From Klebsiella michiganensis (GTDB lineage: Bacteria > Pseudomonadota > Gammaproteobacteria > Enterobacterales > Enterobacteriaceae), in contig NZ_PRDB01000009.1 in the NCBI RefSeq assembly GCF_002925905.1, positions 202,856-266,855 of the forward strand: a stretch of 64,000 nucleotides of DNA. The letters are read 5' to 3'. Position 1 is the stretch's first letter. Every line of letters begins with the position of its first letter. Positions 1 through 9,125 of this stretch are shown in pieces. The notes under the pieces were generated by a model. The model had not been told where the DNA came from and ran no database searches. It saw only the letters and a program-made list of their open reading frames with translations. The translations under genes were made by a program, and so were the position numbers.

Positions 1-751
1 TGTCGGTGACGATTTTTATGGCCACTCTCTATTAAAACAAACGGCCCAGTCCGGGGTTCACGTCGATAAATGTCAGGTTATCCAGGGGGAAGGTACTTCA
101 AGCTATTTATCGCTGCTTGATAATACCGGTGAAATGCTGGTGGCGATTAATGATATGAGCATCACTGAACATATTACGCCAGCGTTTTTAAGACAGCATC
201 ATGATTTTATCCGCAATGCCGCGGTGATTGTCGTTGATTGCAATATCAGCGAGGCCGCTCTCGCCTGGCTGATGGAAAATAGCGGCGCAACGCCCGTTTT
301 TGTCGATCCGGTTTCAGCCTGGAAGTGCGTGAAAATCAGCCAGCATCTGGGGCGTATTCACACCCTGAAACCGAACCGAATTGAAGCTGAAACGCTGAGC
401 GGCATCGCGCTGTCCGGCACGGATGACGTCGCGCGCGTTGCCGACTGGTTTCATCAGCGTGGCCTGAAGCGCCTGGTGCTGAGCATGGGCGGCGACGGGG
501 TTTACTACAGTGAGAAAGAGGGCGAACGCGGCTGGTCAGCGCCGCTGAAAACTCAGGTCGTTAACGTCACCGGCGCCGGTGACGCCATGATGGCCGGCCT
601 TGCCTGCTGCTGGCTCGACGGCTGTTCATTTTCGCAAGCGGTGAAGTTTGCTCAGGGATGCTCTTCTCTGGCGCTCTCATCGGAATTCACCAATAACCCT
701 GAATTATCTTACGCCAACGTAAAAAAGGTAGTGGAGAAAGAATATGTCTGA
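1..751 (+). CDS. psuK: Pseudouridine kinase, 5'-truncated by window edge
   Basis: PfkB/ribokinase-family kinase that phosphorylates pseudouridine to pseudouridine 5'-phosphate in the cytosol. The reading frame is open from base 2, giving 249 visible residues; the E. coli protein has about 313, so roughly the first 60 are outside the window. The C-terminal PfkB signature NVTGAGDAMMAGL is present, with the catalytic Asp of GAGD. Its last 8 bases overlap the psuG start, implying translational coupling. The first in-frame ATG inside the window (134) is internal, not the true start. Confidence 0.93.
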   Translation, partial: VGDDFYGHSLLKQTAQSGVHVDKCQVIQGEGTSSYLSLLDNTGEMLVAINDMSITEHITPAFLRQHHDFIRNAAVIVVDCNISEAALAWLMENSGATPVFVDPVSAWKCVKISQHLGRIHTLKPNRIEAETLSGIALSGTDDVARVADWFHQRGLKRLVLSMGGDGVYYSEKEGERGWSAPLKTQVVNVTGAGDAMMAGLACCWLDGCSFSQAVKFAQGCSSLALSSEFTNNPELSYANVKKVVEKEYV

Positions 752-1679
752 ATTAAATATTTCCTCTGAATTATTACAGGTTTCTGCGGAAGTTCAGCAG
801 GCGTTGAAAAATAATCAGCCAGTAGTGGCGCTGGAATCGACCATTATTTCTCACGGCATGCCATTTCCGGAAAATGCGCAAACGGCGCTGGAAGTAGAAG
901 AAACCATTCGTCGCCAGGGGGCGGTGCCGGCAACCATTGCGATTATTCATGGCGTCATGAAAGTTGGCTTAAGCCGTGAAGAAATTGAACTGCTGGGTCG
1001 CGAAGGGCATAACGTCGCCAAAGTTAGTCGTCGTGATTTACCCTTTGTTGTCGCCGCGGGATTAAATGGCGCGACCACCGTGGCGTCCACCATGATTATT
1101 GCCGCAATGGCCGGGATTAAAGTCTTCGCTACCGGCGGTATTGGCGGTGTACATCGCGGAGCCGAGCACACGTTTGATATTTCCGCCGATTTGCAGGAGC
1201 TGGCAAATACCAACGTCACCGTCGTCTGCGCCGGTGCAAAATCTATTCTCGATCTCGGTTTAACGACCGAATATTTAGAAACGTTTGGCGTTCCGCTTAT
1301 TGGTTATCAAACCTCTGCGCTGCCGGCATTCTTCTGCCGAACCAGCCCGTTTGACGTCAGCATTCGCCTCAATAGCGCCAAAGAGATCGCCAAAGCGATG
1401 GCGGTGAAATGGCAGTCGGGTCTGAATGGCGGCATGGTGGTGGCGAACCCCATTCCTGAAGCGTTCGCGATGCCGGAAGAGAAAATCAACGCCGCCATCA
1501 ACCGGGCGGTGAAGGAGGCGGAAGAGCAGGGCGTGGTGGGGAAAGCGAGTACGCCGTTCCTGCTGGCCCGCGTCGCGGAGCTGACCGGCGGAGACAGCCT
1601 GAAATCCAATATTCAGTTGGTCTTCAACAACGCCATTCTGGCCTGCGAGATTGCCAAAGAGTATCAGCAGGTAGCCTGA
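744..1679 (+). CDS. psuG: Pseudouridine-5'-phosphate glycosidase
   Basis: Cleaves the C-C glycosidic bond of pseudouridine 5'-phosphate to uracil and ribose 5-phosphate, the step after PsuK. The 311 residues match the family length (312 in E. coli). Typical stretches are visible: ALESTIISHGMPFP near residue 30 and the central FATGGIGGVHRGAE, which holds active-site residues of this family. The start overlaps the end of psuK; psuT follows after 95 bp, completing a psuK-psuG-psuT operon for uptake and breakdown of pseudouridine. Confidence 0.96.
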   Translation: MSELNISSELLQVSAEVQQALKNNQPVVALESTIISHGMPFPENAQTALEVEETIRRQGAVPATIAIIHGVMKVGLSREEIELLGREGHNVAKVSRRDLPFVVAAGLNGATTVASTMIIAAMAGIKVFATGGIGGVHRGAEHTFDISADLQELANTNVTVVCAGAKSILDLGLTTEYLETFGVPLIGYQTSALPAFFCRTSPFDVSIRLNSAKEIAKAMAVKWQSGLNGGMVVANPIPEAFAMPEEKINAAINRAVKEAEEQGVVGKASTPFLLARVAELTGGDSLKSNIQLVFNNAILACEIAKEYQQVA

Positions 1680-1774
1680 CGACAGTTGCGGGCCGTTTGC
1701 GGTTGCCCGCCCCGATATCAACGATACCGAAAGCCTGGCTCGCGCCGGGTTTTCCACCAGGTAAGGATATCATT

Positions 1775-3025
1775 ATGGACATTATGAGAAGTCTTCTGGG
1801 GATGGTGGTGTTGCTGGCCATTGCCTTTGCGCTGTCAGTCAATAAAAAACGCATCAGCGTCAGAACGGTAGGGGCGGCGCTGCTGCTGCAAATCGTCATT
1901 GGCGGGGTGATGCTCTACTTTCCGCCGGGCAAGTGGCTGGTCGAGCAGGCCGCGCTTGGGGTACATAAAGTCATGTCCTATAGCGACGCCGGAAGCGCGT
2001 TTATTTTTGGTTCACTGGTCGGCCCGAAGATGGACGTGCTGTTTGACGGCGCCGGCTTTATCTTCGCCTTCCGCGTGCTGCCCGCCATCATTTTTGTCAC
2101 CGCGCTGATAAGCCTGCTTTACTACCTCGGCGTGATGGGGCTGCTGATCCGGATTCTCGGCGGCATCTTCCAGAAGGCGCTGAATATCAGCAAAATTGAG
2201 TCTTTTGTCGCCGTGACCACCATTTTTCTTGGGCAAAATGAGATCCCAGCGATCGTCAAACCGTTTATCAACAAGCTCAACCGCAATGAGCTTTTTACCG
2301 CGATTTGCAGCGGGATGGCGTCGATCGCCGGGTCGATGATGATCGGCTATGCCGGTATGGGCGTGCCGATTGATTATCTGCTGGCCGCTTCGCTTATGGC
2401 TATCCCCGGCGGGATTCTGTTTGCCCGTATGCTGAGTCCGGCAACCGAAGTATCCCAGGTCACTTTCGACAATCTCTCCTTCACCGAGACGCCGCCGAAA
2501 AGCGTTATCGAGGCGGCGGCGTCAGGGGCGATGACCGGCCTGAAAATTGCCGCCGGGGTGGCAACGGTAGTGATGGCGTTTGTGGCGATTATTGCTCTGC
2601 TGAACGGTATTATCGGCGGCATTGGCGGCTGGTTTGGCTACGGTCACGCCACGCTGGAGGGAATTTTCGGCTTCCTGCTCGCGCCGCTGGCATGGATTAT
2701 GGGCGTTGACTGGAGCGATGCGACGCTGGCGGGCAGCCTGATTGGCCAAAAGCTGGCGATAAACGAATTCGTCGCCTACCTCAACTTTTCACCCTATCTG
2801 CAAGCTGGCGGCAATCTGGACGTGAAAACCGTTGCGATCATCTCGTTCGCGCTGTGCGGTTTCGCCAACTTTGGGTCGATCGGCGTGGTTGTCGGGGCGT
2901 TTTCGGCCATTTCACCGCAGCGCGCGCCGGAGATTGCCCAGCTTGGGCTGCGCGCCCTGGCGGCGGCCACGCTCTCTAACCTGATGAGCGCCACCATTGC
3001 CGGGTTCTTTATTGGCCTGGCATAA
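1775..3025 (+). CDS. psuT: Pseudouridine/nucleoside transporter, CNT family
   Basis: Inner-membrane concentrative nucleoside transporter of 416 residues, the length of E. coli PsuT (YeiM) and NupX. Stretches such as EQAALGVHKVMSYSDAGS and MIGYAGMGVPIDY look closer to PsuT than to its paralogue NupX (comparison from memory), and the operon position agrees. About ten hydrophobic segments; the CNT core includes GQNEIPAIVKPF. An upstream in-frame extension exists, but this ATG follows AAGGAT at good spacing and begins the conserved MDIMRS N-terminus. The closely similar nupX cannot be fully excluded. Confidence 0.9.
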   Translation: MDIMRSLLGMVVLLAIAFALSVNKKRISVRTVGAALLLQIVIGGVMLYFPPGKWLVEQAALGVHKVMSYSDAGSAFIFGSLVGPKMDVLFDGAGFIFAFRVLPAIIFVTALISLLYYLGVMGLLIRILGGIFQKALNISKIESFVAVTTIFLGQNEIPAIVKPFINKLNRNELFTAICSGMASIAGSMMIGYAGMGVPIDYLLAASLMAIPGGILFARMLSPATEVSQVTFDNLSFTETPPKSVIEAAASGAMTGLKIAAGVATVVMAFVAIIALLNGIIGGIGGWFGYGHATLEGIFGFLLAPLAWIMGVDWSDATLAGSLIGQKLAINEFVAYLNFSPYLQAGGNLDVKTVAIISFALCGFANFGSIGVVVGAFSAISPQRAPEIAQLGLRALAAATLSNLMSATIAGFFIGLA

Positions 3026-3031
3026 CAGGCT

Positions 3032-3057
3032 GCGCGCACCGCGCCTGCGGTGCGCGC
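3032..3057. terminator. Stem-loop between convergent psuT and yeiI
   Basis: A perfect 11-bp stem (3032-3042 with 3047-3057) closed by loop GCCT lies between the convergent stop codons and touches the yeiI stop. There is no U-run on either strand, so it is probably a bidirectional 3'-end stabiliser or weak terminator. Confidence 0.55.
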
Positions 3058-4148
3058 TACGCCACGCCGGGAAGTAAATTGAGCGCGTTATCAACGGACA
3101 ACGAGGGGTTGTTGATACCGTCGCTGGCGCGGGTGATGGCGGTGCAGGCCATGGCGAAAGCGACGCTTTCTTTAAAGTCGCTACCGTCGAGATAGCTATA
3201 AAGTAGCCCTGCCATTAGCGCATCGTCGGCGCCGAAGCTGTCTATCGTCGTATGGTCCGGCAGACTCATCCGGAAGCGTTCACCCCCTGCTTCGCTACAG
3301 AAAACAGCGTCGTCTTCCGAGCAAATCACCACCCGCTGAGTTCCCCTTTCGTGCAGCCATGCTAGCGCCCGATCGCGATCCGCGTCGTTTTCGATAGCCT
3401 GTCCCCATAGGATCTGGAGTTCGCGCAGCGTGGGCTTGAGGGTGTGGATCTTCCCCAGCCATGGGCGAATGCGGTGCGCTTTAAACTCGGACACGGTATC
3501 AACAAATACCGGGATGCCGTTAGCCAGGGTAAATACCCACTCCAGCGACTGCTCCGTCAAATTACAATCGACCAGAACGACGCCGGCATGCGTCAGCAGA
3601 TCCCGGTACTGATTCAGCAGCTGGGGCGTGAGCGACTGTAAAATATGCGTATCGTTAATCGCCAGCACCGTCTCTTCCTGCGGGTTAGCGATGGAGAGGT
3701 AGGTGGCGGTGTTATGGCCGTGCAGGCGGATACAGCTTTGCACGTTAACGCCCGCCTGGCGGGTTTGCTCCAGCAGCGTTTCGCCGTAAAAGTCGCTGCC
3801 GACGGCGGAAATCAAATGCACATCGCGGCCCAGCAGCGCCAGGTTATGCGCGATGTTCCGCGCCACGCCGCCGGCAGAGCACTGGATATTCCCCGGGTTG
3901 GAGACCGGTTGAGGATAATGAATATCGGCAATTCCGCGGATATCCATATTCACCGCGCCCAGCGAGACGCAGTACTCCTGCTCGGTAAGGATGTAGCCTT
4001 TGCCCTTGATGGCCCCCTTACGCGTGAGGTCCATAATATGCGCGGCCACGCGGGAGCGGCTAATCTGCAGAATATCGGCAATCTCATGCTGCTGAATTAG
4101 CGGATTGCGCCGCAAAATTTTGAGGATCTGCTTTTCCCTGTCGTTCAT
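3057..4148 (-). CDS. yeiI: PfkB-family sugar/nucleoside kinase with N-terminal winged helix
   Basis: 363 residues, like E. coli YeiI. Residues 1-60 form a winged helix-turn-helix (EIADILQISRSRVAAHIMDL) and about 62-355 a PfkB-type kinase. The anion-hole motif near residue 306 reads GADDA instead of GAGDA; I recall the same in E. coli YeiI, so this is a subfamily trait. The substrate is not established and a nucleoside is likely given the relatives and neighbours. It lies 1 bp after the nfo stop, so nfo-yeiI form one leftward operon. Confidence 0.9.
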   Translation of the reverse strand: MNDREKQILKILRRNPLIQQHEIADILQISRSRVAAHIMDLTRKGAIKGKGYILTEQEYCVSLGAVNMDIRGIADIHYPQPVSNPGNIQCSAGGVARNIAHNLALLGRDVHLISAVGSDFYGETLLEQTRQAGVNVQSCIRLHGHNTATYLSIANPQEETVLAINDTHILQSLTPQLLNQYRDLLTHAGVVLVDCNLTEQSLEWVFTLANGIPVFVDTVSEFKAHRIRPWLGKIHTLKPTLRELQILWGQAIENDADRDRALAWLHERGTQRVVICSEDDAVFCSEAGGERFRMSLPDHTTIDSFGADDALMAGLLYSYLDGSDFKESVAFAMACTAITRASDGINNPSLSVDNALNLLPGVA

Positions 4149-4149
4149 A

Positions 4150-5007
4150 TCAGACCGTGGCCTCTTCCGTTTGCTGCGCCCGCAGCCAGGCGATCTCTTC
4201 CGCCCAGATATCAGGATTGATCGTTTCCAGAATCAGCGGGATACCGTCAAAGCGGCGGTCCTGCATAATCCAGCGGAAAGCATCATGGCCAATATTGCCT
4301 TCACCCAGGCTGTGGTGACGGTCAACGCGGCTGGCGAACGCGCTTTTCGCATCGTTCAGGTGCATACCGCGCAGATACTGGAAACCCACAATTCGGTCGA
4401 AATCAGCGAAGGTTTTTTCGCACTCTTCGGCGCTGCGCAGGTCGTAGCCGGCGGCGAAGGCGTGACAGGTATCAATGCACACGCCGACGCGTGATTTATC
4501 TTCCACTCCGTCGATGATGGCCGCCAGATGCTCAAACTTAAAGCCCAGGTTACTGCCCTGGCCGGCGGTGTTTTCAATGACCGCCGTGACGCCTTCGGTT
4601 TTTGCCAGCGCGATATTGATCGATTCGGCGATACGCGCCAGACATTCGTCTTCCGGTATTTGCTGCAGATGGCTACCCGGATGGAAATTCAGCAGCGTCA
4701 GGCCGAGCTGCTGGCAGCGGGAGAGTTCATCAATAAAGGCATCGCGGGATTTTTCCAGCGCGTCCTCAACCGGATGACCGAGGTTTATCAGATAGCTGTC
4801 GTGCGGCAGAATTTGCCCCGGGCCGAACTGGTACTTTTCGCAGGCGGCTTTAAATTCAGCAATGGTTTCGTCGCTCAGAGGGGCGGCGCGCCACTGGCGC
4901 TGGTTTTTGGTAAAGAGGGCAAATGCGGTCGCGCCGATTTCGGCTGCGCGAATGGCGGCGTTGGCTACACCGCCGGAGGCGCTGACGTGCGCTCCAATAT
5001 ATTTCAT
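4150..5007 (-). CDS. nfo: Endonuclease IV (AP endonuclease)
   Basis: Class II apurinic/apyrimidinic endonuclease that nicks DNA 5' to abasic sites in base-excision repair. 285 residues, exactly the E. coli length. The tri-zinc ligands are visible in [29 protein letters not shown] and [13 protein letters not shown] precedes the ATG across a T-rich spacer. It is the first gene of a leftward pair with yeiI. The E. coli gene is SoxRS-induced; I did not identify a soxbox here. Confidence 0.97.
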   Translation of the reverse strand: MKYIGAHVSASGGVANAAIRAAEIGATAFALFTKNQRQWRAAPLSDETIAEFKAACEKYQFGPGQILPHDSYLINLGHPVEDALEKSRDAFIDELSRCQQLGLTLLNFHPGSHLQQIPEDECLARIAESINIALAKTEGVTAVIENTAGQGSNLGFKFEHLAAIIDGVEDKSRVGVCIDTCHAFAAGYDLRSAEECEKTFADFDRIVGFQYLRGMHLNDAKSAFASRVDRHHSLGEGNIGHDAFRWIMQDRRFDGIPLILETINPDIWAEEIAWLRAQQTEEATV

Positions 5008-5021
5008 AAAAAAACTCCAGT

Positions 5022-5056
5022 TAAGCCGCTGGGGGGAGGGTAATGATAGCGGCTTA
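5022..5056 (-). promoter_or_regulatory. Hairpin between yeiH and nfo, possible terminator/leader structure
   Basis: A perfect 9-bp inverted repeat (5022-5030 and 5048-5056, TAAGCCGCT/AGCGGCTTA) lies 15 bases upstream of nfo. In the leftward transcript it is followed about 10 bases later by a U-run just before the nfo ATG. It could end yeiH transcripts or shape the nfo leader. Function is inferred. Confidence 0.4.
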
Positions 5057-5103
5057 GCCGGAGAGTTACATCATCCTTAATACAACCTGAGTAGCGAGGG
5101 GCT

Positions 5104-6153
5104 TCAGGCCATCAGGCTATGAATGGCCAGGTTAATCGCGCCGCCGCCGACAATCAGCCAGACGAAGAGCATCAGCGCCATCAGCAGCGGTTTGGCGCCG
5201 GCTTTTTTCAGCGCGCTGACGTGGGTGGTCAGGCCGAGGGCGGCCATCGCCATCGCCAGCAGTACGGTATCCAGCGTGACCAGCATATCGACAACCGCTT
5301 TCGGCAGCAGGTGGAAGGAGTTAAACACCGCCACCAGAATAAACAGGATCGCAAACCACGGAATGGTGATTTTACTTTTCTCACCGCCGTTTGCCGGGGC
5401 TAATTGCTTCACGCGCGCGGCGAGGAACAGCAGGAACGGAGCCAGCATCATCACGCGCAGCATTTTTGCAATCACCGCCGCGTTTTCCGCATCCGGACCC
5501 ACCGCGTGGCCTGCCGCGACAACCTGAGCAACCTCATGCATCGTCGAACCCATATAAATGCCGTAGGCTTCCGGCGTGAACCAGTGCGCCAGGAAGGGAT
5601 AAATCGCCGGGTACAGGAAGATGGCAATGGTACCGAAAATCACCACCGTGGCGACGGCGACCGTGACTTTGCTGGCCTCCGCTTTGACGACCGGTTCCGT
5701 CGCCAGTACCGCTGCCGCGCCGCAGATGCTGCTGCCGGCGCCAATCAGCCAGCTGGTATGTTTATCGAGGCCGAAAACCTTTTGCCCAAGAAAACAGGCG
5801 ATCAAAAAGGTGCTGGAAAGCGTCAGAACGTCAATCACGATACCGCCGACGCCGACGTCGGCAATCTGGGCGAACGTCAGGCGAAAGCCGTATAAGATGA
5901 TGCCGAGGCGCAGCAGGTGCTGCTTGGCAAAAATCACGCCGCCGTCGCAGGGCTGCCAGATTTTCGGGTAAACCGTGTTACCGATGACCATGCCGAATAA
6001 AATGGCCAGCGTGAGGGCGCTGAAGCCCGCGCCGGCGATAGCCGGAAAGCTACCGGCCCACAGCGCTGCGCCGGTGAGCAGGGCGGTGAGCGCCAGTCCA
6101 GGTGCAAAGTGCCGCAATGGGCGATGTTTAGTCGGTAAAGTGAGTGCTGTCAT
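5104..6153 (-). CDS. yeiH: UPF0324-family inner membrane protein
   Basis: 349 residues, equal to E. coli YeiH, with about ten predicted membrane segments. Conserved stretches include GAGSSICGAAAVLATEP and GSTMHEVAQVVAAG. The family is annotated as putative sulfate/anion exporters, but function is not firmly known. It is transcribed divergently from the LysR gene yeiE across 173 bp, an arrangement typical of a regulator and its target. Confidence 0.92.
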   Translation of the reverse strand: MTALTLPTKHRPLRHFAPGLALTALLTGAALWAGSFPAIAGAGFSALTLAILFGMVIGNTVYPKIWQPCDGGVIFAKQHLLRLGIILYGFRLTFAQIADVGVGGIVIDVLTLSSTFLIACFLGQKVFGLDKHTSWLIGAGSSICGAAAVLATEPVVKAEASKVTVAVATVVIFGTIAIFLYPAIYPFLAHWFTPEAYGIYMGSTMHEVAQVVAAGHAVGPDAENAAVIAKMLRVMMLAPFLLFLAARVKQLAPANGGEKSKITIPWFAILFILVAVFNSFHLLPKAVVDMLVTLDTVLLAMAMAALGLTTHVSALKKAGAKPLLMALMLFVWLIVGGGAINLAIHSLMA

Positions 6154-6205
6154 AACCTTCTCCTTTGTCTGGGAAAAGCATACGACTCGCTGGTTTAAAT
6201 ATAAA

Positions 6206-6229
6206 ATTGATTATATATTTATAATTAAT
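6206..6229. promoter_or_regulatory. AT-rich palindrome in the yeiH-yeiE divergent promoter
   Basis: An imperfect dyad, ATTGATTATA then 4 bases then TATAATTAAT (9 of 10 arm positions pair), in otherwise GC-rich DNA. LysR-type regulators bind such AT-rich T-N11-A dyads, so it is a candidate YeiE operator. Inference. Confidence 0.5.
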
Positions 6230-6326
6230 CGAAATAAGTGGTAAAAACGCGGTTTCGCGGTTTGAGAACGATGGGCCTCAGCCTCACGCCGCGGATCGCG
6301 AGTCGTCTATAAAGGCAGGAAAAAAT

Positions 6327-7193
6327 ATGCATATCACGCTACGTCAGCTGGAAGTTTTTGCTGAAGTTTTAAAAAGCGGATCGACCACTCAGGCGTCGCA
6401 AATGCTGGCGCTTTCCCAGTCGGCGGTTAGCGCGGCGCTGACCGAACTGGAAGGGCAGCTGGGGGTGCAGCTCTTTGACCGCGTAGGGAAAAGGCTGGTG
6501 GTCAACGAGCACGGCAGGCTGCTTTATCCGCGGGCGCTGGCGCTGCTGGAGCGGGCGCTGGAGATAGAGCAGCTGTTTCGCGGCGACAACGGCGCGATCC
6601 GCGTCTACGCCAGCAGCACCATCGGCAACTATATTCTGCCGGAAATCATTGCGCGCTATCGACGCGATCTGCCGGATTTACCCCTGGAGCTGAGCGTGGG
6701 CAATAGCCAGGACGTGATCAATGCGGTGGCCGATCTGCGCGTGGATATCGGGCTGATTGAAGGTCCCTGTCACGCCGCGGATATTATCGCCGAACCCTGG
6801 CTGGAAGATGAGCTGGTGGTCTTTGCCGCGCCGGATTCGCCGCTGCTGGCAGGGGAGGTGACGCTGCAACGGCTGGCGGAAGCGCCGTGGATTTTACGCG
6901 AGCACGGCTCCGGGACCCGGGAAATCGTCGACTATTTATTACTCTCGCATTTACCGGCGTTTCATCTTGGGATGGAGCTGGGCAACTCGGAAGCCATCAA
7001 GCACGCGGTACGCCACGGTCTGGGCATTAGCTGCCTGTCGCGACGCGTGGTGGCGGAGCAGCTTGAAGTCGGATCGCTGGTGGAGCTGACGATTCCGCTG
7101 CCGCGCTTAACCCGCACCTTGTGGCGCATTCATCACCGGCAGAAGCATATTTCCAAGGCATTACAGCGGTTTCTGCATTATTGCGACGTGTAA
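6327..7193 (+). CDS. yeiE: LysR-type transcriptional regulator
   Basis: 288 residues (E. coli YeiE about 293). N-terminal winged helix (residues 1-60, [23 protein letters not shown]) and a LysR substrate-binding domain from about 85. It starts at [11 protein letters not shown] after AGGA. YeiE is linked in E. coli to iron homeostasis and in Cronobacter to sulfite tolerance, with yeiH as adjacent target; here only the divergent arrangement is seen. Confidence 0.93.
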   Translation: MHITLRQLEVFAEVLKSGSTTQASQMLALSQSAVSAALTELEGQLGVQLFDRVGKRLVVNEHGRLLYPRALALLERALEIEQLFRGDNGAIRVYASSTIGNYILPEIIARYRRDLPDLPLELSVGNSQDVINAVADLRVDIGLIEGPCHAADIIAEPWLEDELVVFAAPDSPLLAGEVTLQRLAEAPWILREHGSGTREIVDYLLLSHLPAFHLGMELGNSEAIKHAVRHGLGISCLSRRVVAEQLEVGSLVELTIPLPRLTRTLWRIHHRQKHISKALQRFLHYCDV

Positions 7194-7309
7194 AAGCGGA
7201 CGCCACGCGCGCTGGCGTTTTCGGGATTTCATGCTTTACTAATAATCCATGCTCGATCATGAAGCTCTCTTATAACTTTGCAATTGTATCGGATGGATCA
7301 CAGACACTC

Positions 7310-7318
7310 TGCTACAAT
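7310..7318 (+). promoter_or_regulatory. Candidate extended -10 of lysP promoter
   Basis: TGCTACAAT fits an extended -10 (TGN-TATAAT) 34 bases before the lysP ATG. No good -35 is seen, as expected for a promoter needing an activator (ArgP in E. coli). Confidence 0.45.
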
Positions 7319-7352
7319 CTCGCCTCGTTTTTTGGATGGATAGCATTTTCAC

Positions 7353-8822
7353 ATGGTTTCGGATACTAAAACCACAGAAGCGCCCGGTTTACGTCGTGAA
7401 CTGAAGGCGCGCCACTTGACCATGATCGCGATTGGCGGTTCCATAGGTACAGGTCTTTTTGTTGCCTCTGGCGCAACGATTTCTCAGGCGGGCCCGGGTG
7501 GGGCGCTGCTCTCTTATATTCTCATCGGCCTGATGGTTTATTTCCTGATGACCAGCCTCGGCGAGCTGGCGGCGTTTATGCCGGTGTCCGGCTCTTTTGC
7601 CACCTACGGGCAGAATTACGTTGAGGAAGGCTTTGGCTTCGCACTGGGCTGGAACTACTGGTACAACTGGGCGGTGACCATCGCCGTTGACCTCGTTGCC
7701 GCTCAGCTGGTGATGACCTACTGGTTCCCCGATGCACCCGGCTGGGTCTGGAGCGCGCTGTTCCTCGGCATCATGTTCCTGCTGAACTGGATCTCGGTAA
7801 AAGGCTTTGGTGAAGCGGAATACTGGTTCTCGCTGATCAAAGTGGCCACCGTCATCATCTTTATTATTGTCGGCGTGATGATGATCTTTGGCATCTTTAA
7901 AGGCGCACAGCCTGCGGGCTGGAGCAACTGGGTTGTCGACGATGCGCCGTTTGCCGGCGGCTTTGCGGCGATGATTGGCGTGGCGATGATTGTCGGCTTC
8001 TCGTTCCAGGGAACCGAGCTTATCGGCATCGCGGCCGGCGAGTCGGAAAACCCGGAGAAGAACATTCCGCGCGCCGTGCGGCAGGTGTTCTGGCGTATCC
8101 TGCTGTTCTATGTGTTCGCCATCCTGATCATCAGCCTGATTATTCCGTATACCGACCCGAGCCTGCTGCGTAACGACGTGAAAGATATTTCCGTCAGCCC
8201 GTTCACGCTGGTCTTCCAGCACGCGGGGCTGCTGTCGGCGGCGGCGATTATGAACGCGGTTATTCTGACGGCGGTACTGTCGGCGGGTAACTCCGGGATG
8301 TACGCGTCCACCCGCATGCTCTACACCCTGGCCTGCGATGGCAAAGCGCCGCGTATTTTCTCTAAGCTGTCCAAAGGCGGCGTGCCGCGTAATGCGCTGT
8401 ATGCCACCACGGTGATTGCAGGGCTGTGCTTCCTGAGCTCGATGTTCGGTAATCAGACCGTTTACCTGTGGCTGCTGAATACCTCCGGCATGACCGGCTT
8501 TATCGCCTGGCTGGGGATTGCCATTAGCCACTATCGCTTCCGTCGCGGCTACGTGCTGCAGGGGAACGATCTCAACGATCTGCCGTATCGTTCCGGCTTT
8601 TTCCCGCTGGGGCCGATCTTCGCTTTCGTGCTGTGCCTGATCATTACCCTGGGCCAGAATTACGAAGCGTTCCTCAAAGATACCATCGACTGGGGCGGCG
8701 TGGCGGCAACCTATATCGGCATTCCGCTGTTCCTGGTGATCTGGTTCGGTTACAAGCTGGCGAAAGGAACGCGTTTTGTGCGCTACAGCGAAATGAAGTT
8801 CCCGGAGCGTTTTAAAAGCTAA
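7353..8822 (+). CDS. lysP: Lysine-specific permease
   Basis: Amino acid-polyamine-cation transporter of the inner membrane that imports lysine; in E. coli it also holds CadC inactive when lysine is absent. 489 residues, exactly the E. coli length, with 12 predicted membrane helices. The first helix carries the substrate-binding signature IAIGGSIGTGLFVASG. Single-gene unit between yeiE and a strong terminator. Confidence 0.97.
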   Translation: MVSDTKTTEAPGLRRELKARHLTMIAIGGSIGTGLFVASGATISQAGPGGALLSYILIGLMVYFLMTSLGELAAFMPVSGSFATYGQNYVEEGFGFALGWNYWYNWAVTIAVDLVAAQLVMTYWFPDAPGWVWSALFLGIMFLLNWISVKGFGEAEYWFSLIKVATVIIFIIVGVMMIFGIFKGAQPAGWSNWVVDDAPFAGGFAAMIGVAMIVGFSFQGTELIGIAAGESENPEKNIPRAVRQVFWRILLFYVFAILIISLIIPYTDPSLLRNDVKDISVSPFTLVFQHAGLLSAAAIMNAVILTAVLSAGNSGMYASTRMLYTLACDGKAPRIFSKLSKGGVPRNALYATTVIAGLCFLSSMFGNQTVYLWLLNTSGMTGFIAWLGIAISHYRFRRGYVLQGNDLNDLPYRSGFFPLGPIFAFVLCLIITLGQNYEAFLKDTIDWGGVAATYIGIPLFLVIWFGYKLAKGTRFVRYSEMKFPERFKS

Positions 8823-8843
8823 GGTCAGCTGACGCCGTAAGAT

Positions 8844-8871
8844 AAAACCCTCTCATCGAGAGGGTTTTTTT
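8844..8871 (+). terminator. Rho-independent terminator of lysP
   Basis: 10-bp stem (8844-8853 with 8859-8868, AAAACCCTCT/AGAGGGTTTT) plus a U-run, 22 bases after the lysP stop. Confidence 0.92.
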
Positions 8872-8917
8872 ATGTCTGCGATTCTTACATGTTGATACAG
8901 TTATTCATAATTTTATT

Positions 8918-8936
8918 GATAATTGTAATCATTATC
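8918..8936 (+). promoter_or_regulatory. Fur box upstream of cirA
   Basis: GATAATTGTAATCATTATC matches the 19-bp Fur consensus GATAATGATAATCATTATC at 17 positions, and further ATTATC/TATCATT repeats continue to about 8945. It predicts iron repression of cirA. The site lies about 190 bp before the ATG, so the mRNA leader is long; in E. coli such a leader is the target of RyhB/Hfq control. Confidence 0.88.
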
Positions 8937-9125
8937 TTTATCATTTCCGCCAAATTCAGGATGAAGCCAATCCCCGTATCTTGCAGAGGGTCAGACTGAC
9001 AAGGGGCGACCAGCCACATCTACTGTAAAAAATTGCGCGCATACGCCGTTAGAGCGCTATGCCGACAGTACCTGTGAGCAGGACCTTTTTTGTTTGTTTT
9101 GTTGTACACCTCATGGAGATATGGA

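Noticed and set aside
1688..1710. GCGGGC/GCCCGC hairpin between psuG and psuT as a terminator
   Set aside because: Only 6 bp, 11-base loop and no U-run; psuG-psuT more likely one transcript.
7389..8531. 380-codon frame antisense to lysP
   Set aside because: Composition (Arg/Gln/His rich) is typical of a reverse-frame shadow.
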